The notes below the pieces were generated by a model. That model was not told where the DNA came from, did not search any database, and was given only the letters and a program-made list of their open reading frames with translations. A stretch of DNA of 8,466 nt from Planctomycetota bacterium (GTDB lineage: Bacteria > Planctomycetota > Phycisphaerae > UBA1845), in assembly GCA_022566435.1 (NCBI GenBank), contig JADFIX010000113.1:1-8466 (forward strand), read 5' to 3'. Positions 5,505 through 8,466 of the stretch are shown one piece after another (position 1 is the first letter of the stretch; the number at the start of each line of letters is the position of its first letter). The position numbers and the translations under genes are program-made.

Positions 5505-7988
5505 TCAATTCGACTTGTTCACATTGATATTGACCGTCACCCCACTTTCGCCCGTTTCCGCTTCTGCCTGAAACGACGCAGGCCCGAAACCATCACCGTC
5601 CTCTGATTCGGCCGTATCAACCGTTTCGAAGGAGCCGGCGGCCATGTCTGCAACATCGTCGGATGTGGTGAACGAATCCGGGGCGCAGTCATCGACGCTT
5701 TCGTCGGCTGCCGGACCAGTCAGAACAGAAATCGCTTCATCGTTGTCAACGTCCTCTGCGCAATCGGGAACAAAGCTGACAGTGGGCTCGGTGGCCAGAT
5801 CATCCTCCACCATAAACGTCGAGGGAACGAGCGACGCCTGCGCTTCGTCGTCGGCTGACGGGACCGTGAGCAAACGCTGGCGGTATACATAGCATTGCAC
5901 ACCTTCATACCTCCAACCGTAACGTCCGCGGCCGAGTTCACGGAAGTTGGTGGTATAAAAGTGGTCACCGATTTGTGGATTCCAATACCGGTATAATGGG
6001 ATTGTTCCCGCAGTTCGGCGAGTGCGCACATAGCATTGAACGCCCTCATACCTCCAACCGTAACGTCCGCGGCCGAGTTCACGGAAGTTAGTGGTATAGA
6101 AGTGGTCGCCGATTCTTGGGTTCCAGTAGCGGTACAAAGGCACGCAACCTGCATGGCGGCGAGGGAACACATAACATTGAATGCCCTCGAGCCGCCATCC
6201 GTGCCGTCCATTTCCAAGCTCACGGAAATTGGTCGTATAGAAATGGTCTCCGATTCGCGAATTCCAATAACGATACAGTCCCGCTAAACGGACGGGCGAT
6301 CCACCGCCACCTCCACCGGGAAGTCTCGCGATCATCTGTCGCAAATCAGGACGGTTGCCGATCCGCTGCGTGCGCGGTCGACCTGGTGCATCGGTTTGTG
6401 GAGAACCGGTGCTTCGCAATAGTGCCCGCATCTGCGCTGGCGTAAATCGCGTCAGATTGCGAGCCCGGAGAACGCCCTGAATGGAACCAGCCGCTCCGAC
6501 CACGATCGGTGAAGCGCTTGACGTGCCACTGAACCGATCGGTGTACCACAGGTCCTCGTTGGCGCCGCCCTGCAAATCGCCGTACGCGCACGTGGTGACT
6601 TCGCGTCCCCACCCTTGAGTGTCCACGAGCGCACCAAAATTGGAGAAGCCCAGTCGTGAACGGTCGGGGCCATGATTGCGGCCGTGGGTTCCAGGTGGTG
6701 GTGCCCCAGCACCCACCACAATCGCTCCCGAATCGCGGTTGTTTCGGTTGAACGGATTTGTCCAACTCGTGGGGAAGCCGACGGGACGTTGGCCATAGAT
6801 CCGATCGTCCAGGTCTTCCGCTCCGTTGCCGGCCGCTTCCACAACAATCACACCGCGTTGGGTTGCAAATCGAATTGCGGCGAAATCGTCTTGCCACCAT
6901 TCGATGGCGATATAACCGCGCTGGTCCTGTCGGATCTGAAAATTGAACCGTGGGCCGGGGCGATGCAATTCAAGCAGAATGATATCGCCTGCACTCAGAG
7001 CGTTGGCAGCTTGACGGATAGCAGCTGCGGAACCGAGGCCCCCAAAGATGGAAATCACGCGGGTATTTGCGTCGGCGCAGATACCCTCCACACCAATGCC
7101 ATTACGATCACCTCCGAATTCGCCGATGACCGCCGTGCCGTGATTTCGCCAGCCAATATTTGTCGATTGCGTACCTCCGATCACGCCACCTTGGTTCTGG
7201 ACCAGGTCTTCGTGCGTGAATCGCCACGCTCCCTCGATATCGATGATGCGAATCCCTGCACCCCGACCACCTGGCAAAGTCCAGGCGTGCCGTGCGTCGA
7301 TTCCAGCCGGTGCGGCATTGAGATAGATTTGCCGAGCATTGAAGTCGGGGCTTGCCGGAGGAGCGTCGATCGCCGACGGAACCATGTCGTTCACGTCCGT
7401 CATGTCGGGCATCTCTACAGCCGGCTTCACATAAGCCGCCTCAACCAATTCCTGATCCAAAAGCTGCTCGGCCAACTCGTCCAGTCGATCATTCGCAGCG
7501 GCTACGGAATAGAAGATCGACAGATCCTCTACGGCTTCACCCGACGCTTCCGCCATGGCTTTCGCCGAGACTTGGAGCCGGTCTTCGCTTTCACGAAACA
7601 GTGGTGTCAGCATTACGTTTTCGGCCACAAGCAACGCTTCCAGTGGTGAAACGTCGACATCCGCCACGGACGCTGCGGCGACGTGCTCCGCGTCCTCCAG
7701 CGAACCGGGTCCCGCGACGCCCGCCTCGATGTATGCGTCACGAAGCTCAACGATTTCCGGACAAGCCGCGAAGTTTTCTACACTTTCAGCAGGCATGCTC
7801 GCCAGTATCCGTCGCACGTCCTCCGGAGCATCCAACAACTCGCGCAGCGTAACGCTCGCAATGACCAGCGTGAACCTGCCCGCTCTGATCTCGTCAAAGA
7901 ACGCTCTGCTATCCTCAGCAAACTCCTCGTCCAAACATCCCCCGAAGACCGACGTATCAGCGTACACTCGTAATCTTCGCTTCGTCAT
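5505..7988 (-). CDS. S8 (subtilisin-type) serine peptidase with N-terminal PIN-domain segment and DUF5648-like repeats
   Basis: This 827-residue protein starts at ATG 7988; an adjoining ATG at 7991 is equally possible. The frame is open to 8102, but a TATAAT box at 8084-8079 makes a start up there unlikely. Residues about 6-113 resemble a VapC-type PIN domain: ADTSVFGG with D11, TLREL with E50, LEDAEH with D99 and D112. It stops before the last PIN strand and helix. Residues about 114-193 are propeptide-like, ending VEAAYVKP (182-189). The peptidase domain is about 215-532, with Asp250 (IIDIEGAW), His283 (NHGTAVIGEF), oxyanion Asn388 (AAGNG) and Ser490 (SGTSSASP), so the full triad is present. 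A Gly-rich linker (558-563) leads to three 47-residue repeats (571-710) and a long acidic tail (711-827) ending VTVNINVNK. No signal peptide is visible, so export is unclear. The domain order PIN, propeptide, S8 is unusual. Catalysis is well supported; substrate and location are unknown. Confidence 0.9.
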   Translation of the reverse strand: MTKRRLRVYADTSVFGGCLDEEFAEDSRAFFDEIRAGRFTLVIASVTLRELLDAPEDVRRILASMPAESVENFAACPEIVELRDAYIEAGVAGPGSLEDAEHVAAASVADVDVSPLEALLVAENVMLTPLFRESEDRLQVSAKAMAEASGEAVEDLSIFYSVAAANDRLDELAEQLLDQELVEAAYVKPAVEMPDMTDVNDMVPSAIDAPPASPDFNARQIYLNAAPAGIDARHAWTLPGGRGAGIRIIDIEGAWRFTHEDLVQNQGGVIGGTQSTNIGWRNHGTAVIGEFGGDRNGIGVEGICADANTRVISIFGGLGSAAAIRQAANALSAGDIILLELHRPGPRFNFQIRQDQRGYIAIEWWQDDFAAIRFATQRGVIVVEAAGNGAEDLDDRIYGQRPVGFPTSWTNPFNRNNRDSGAIVVGAGAPPPGTHGRNHGPDRSRLGFSNFGALVDTQGWGREVTTCAYGDLQGGANEDLWYTDRFSGTSSASPIVVGAAGSIQGVLRARNLTRFTPAQMRALLRSTGSPQTDAPGRPRTQRIGNRPDLRQMIARLPGGGGGGSPVRLAGLYRYWNSRIGDHFYTTNFRELGNGRHGWRLEGIQCYVFPRRHAGCVPLYRYWNPRIGDHFYTTNFRELGRGRYGWRYEGVQCYVRTRRTAGTIPLYRYWNPQIGDHFYTTNFRELGRGRYGWRYEGVQCYVYRQRLLTVPSADDEAQASLVPSTFMVEDDLATEPTVSFVPDCAEDVDNDEAISVLTGPAADESVDDCAPDSFTTSDDVADMAAGSFETVDTAESEDGDGFGPASFQAEAETGESGVTVNINVNKSN
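5859..6278 (-). repeat. Three tandem 47-residue repeats (DUF5648-like) in the peptidase
   Basis: Units lie at 6278-6138, 6137-5997 and 5996-5859. Each begins LYRYWN..IGDHFYTTN, continues FRELG.GR.GWR.EG.QCYV and ends in a basic spacer. The motif matches the repeat known as DUF5648, often found at the C-terminus of secreted hydrolases and presumed to bind a ligand or surface. Units 2 and 3 are nearly identical in DNA as well as protein, while unit 1 has drifted, which points to recent duplication or gene conversion. Confidence 0.85.
7650..7973 (-). other. Truncated PIN (VapC-like) domain region within the peptidase gene
   Basis: This codes residues 6-113 of the peptidase product. The three leading PIN acids are recognisable (ADTSV, LREL, LEDAEH) and the text SLEDAEHVAAASVADVDV matches the family's SL.DA.HIA.A.VA.ADV block. 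Full-length relatives continue with (I/L)VSWNF.HIV and about 40 more residues; here the sequence passes straight into SPLEALLVAEN of the propeptide-like part. No antitoxin gene precedes it. Confidence 0.7.
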
Positions 7989-8078
7989 CATGTCGGTCGC
8001 GACCCCACGATCAAGGGCCAGCTTCGCCCTAAGATCCACTCTCGTTCTGGCAAACCCAAATGCCCTATTCCGCCGCCT

Positions 8079-8106
8079 ATTATAACCGGGTCTCCCGCCC
8101 AAACAA
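8079..8106 (-). promoter_or_regulatory. Predicted promoter of the peptidase gene
   Basis: On the minus strand TTGTTT (8106-8101) and TATAAT (8084-8079) are separated by 16 bases. Transcription would begin near 8072, leaving about 80 bases of leader before ATG 7988. The leader contains AGGGC..GCCCT, a weak hairpin. The promoter lies about 50 bases outside the IS66-type terminus. The 8107-8154 stretch between them has two copies of TCCTTCGG (8114-8121, 8144-8151). Confidence 0.6.
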
Positions 8107-8154
8107 CGCAGTATCCTTCGGGGCGGGCGATGAGTGGCCCACGTCCTTCGGAGG

Positions 8155-8166
8155 GTAACCGTTCAC
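8155..8166. mobile_element. Putative terminal inverted repeat of an IS66-type element
   Basis: GTAACCGTTCAC starts with GTAA, as IS66-family ends do, and overlaps the stop codon of the transposase remnant that runs rightwards. This is the expected arrangement of the transposase end of the element. The opposite end is not in the window, so target duplication cannot be checked. Confidence 0.45.
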
Positions 8167-8261
8167 GGCCCGGCGGGCAGTAGCGAGGGAATGGGCTGAT
8201 CGTGGAAGTGTGCGTTGACGGCTTCTCGCAGGTAATCGAATACGGATCGGCCTTGTTGGCG
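8163..8261 (-). pseudogene. C-terminal remnant of an IS66-family transposase gene
   Basis: Reading leftwards from 8261 the frame gives RQQGRSVFDYLREAVNAHFH then DQPIPSLLPAGP and TGA (8165-8163). This resembles the C-terminus of IS66 transposases (pattern RQQGRS..FL..A..A...G...PSLLP). Only about 32 codons survive; upstream the reading passes into the palindromic repeat at 8261 and the similarity ends. It is too short to be a gene by itself. Confidence 0.6.
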
Positions 8262-8370
8262 GGTGCCCCATCCTTTGCGGAGGAAAGGGTGGGGGACGGA
8301 TTCACGAGCCGCAGACGTTTCGGGGAACCGTCCGTCCCCCACCCTTCGCTGCGCGAAGAATGGGGCACCC
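8261..8370. repeat. Large imperfect inverted repeat (BIME-like pair of palindromes)
   Basis: Arms 8261-8300 (GGGTGCCCCATCCTTT..) and 8331-8370 (..AAGAATGGGGCACCC) are each 40 bases, match at 35 of 40 positions when one is inverted, and flank a 30-base loop. Each arm also folds on its own: CCCCATCCTTT with AAAGGGTGGGG in the left arm, CTTCGC with GCGAAG in the right. It abuts the point where the IS66 transposase reading ends. Confidence 0.8.
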
Positions 8371-8419
8371 CTCGGGACACCGCGCGGCAGTCAAGCCAGA
8401 GTCCCGCCCGACGCAGAGC

Positions 8420-8453
8420 TTTCGCTCACCGCAGGGTTTTCGCTCACCGCAGG
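8420..8453. repeat. Direct repeat of TTTCGCTCACCGCAGG
   Basis: Two perfect 16-base copies (8420-8435 and 8438-8453) are separated by two bases. No gene is recognised between 8371 and the window end; the repeat may continue beyond it. Confidence 0.7.
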
Positions 8454-8466
8454 TGCTCGAGTGGAG

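Noticed and set aside
6672..7649. Long plus-strand open frame (325 codons) opposite the peptidase
   Set aside because: It is the antisense of the peptidase gene, whose motifs are clear; the frame follows from the codon composition of the true gene.
7989..8102. N-terminal extension of the peptidase from a TTG at 8102
   Set aside because: The predicted TATAAT at 8084-8079 lies inside the extension, and the extra 38 residues look like translated intergenic sequence, whereas MTKRRLRVYADTSV is a typical PIN start.

Overview
The window looks like an accessory stretch of a Planctomycetota chromosome (Pirellulales-like). The clues are a secreted sulfatase fused to a DUF1080 sugar-binding domain, a secreted multi-EF-hand protein, an IS110 remnant whose readable start (LYLGIDQHARQLTI) resembles planctomycete copies, an IS66 remnant, and long G/C-rich palindromic repeats. 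This is inferred from family knowledge; no marker gene is present.

Layout. 1-112: tail of an intergenic region with short TCGAAAGTC repeats. 113-2206 (minus): exported formylglycine sulfatase with a C-terminal DUF1080 domain, GTG start, good Shine-Dalgarno. 2207-3114: about 900 bases without an intact gene, holding a hairpin, a REP-like sequence, the decayed 5' end of an IS110 transposase gene, a structured-looking non-coding stretch, and a promoter pointing right. 3115-4342 (plus): a secreted EF-hand protein gene that appears to be a tandem duplication of one module and is broken by a one-base frameshift near 3766. 4343-5149: no convincing gene, two perfect hairpins. 5150-5422 (plus): a 90-residue protein resembling the propeptide of the next gene. 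5505-7988 (minus, convergent): a large S8 (subtilisin-type) serine peptidase with three 47-residue repeats, an acidic tail and, unexpectedly, most of a PIN domain at its N-terminus. 8079-8106: its likely promoter. 8155-8261: terminus and last codons of an IS66-type transposase. 8261-8370: a 110-base inverted repeat. 8420-8453: a short direct repeat.

The most interesting unit is 5150-7988. A stand-alone propeptide-like protein faces a peptidase carrying a related domain between a truncated PIN domain and the catalytic domain. The shared segment ends in nearly the same motif in both (VEAAYIKP and VEAAYVKP). The simplest reading is that the small protein is an inhibitor or folding helper of the peptidase, analogous to stand-alone I9-type inhibitors. 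The PIN part appears to have joined by an in-frame deletion fusion that cost the peptidase the first strand of its own propeptide. The shared motif and the fusion are visible in the sequence; the inhibitor role is inference.
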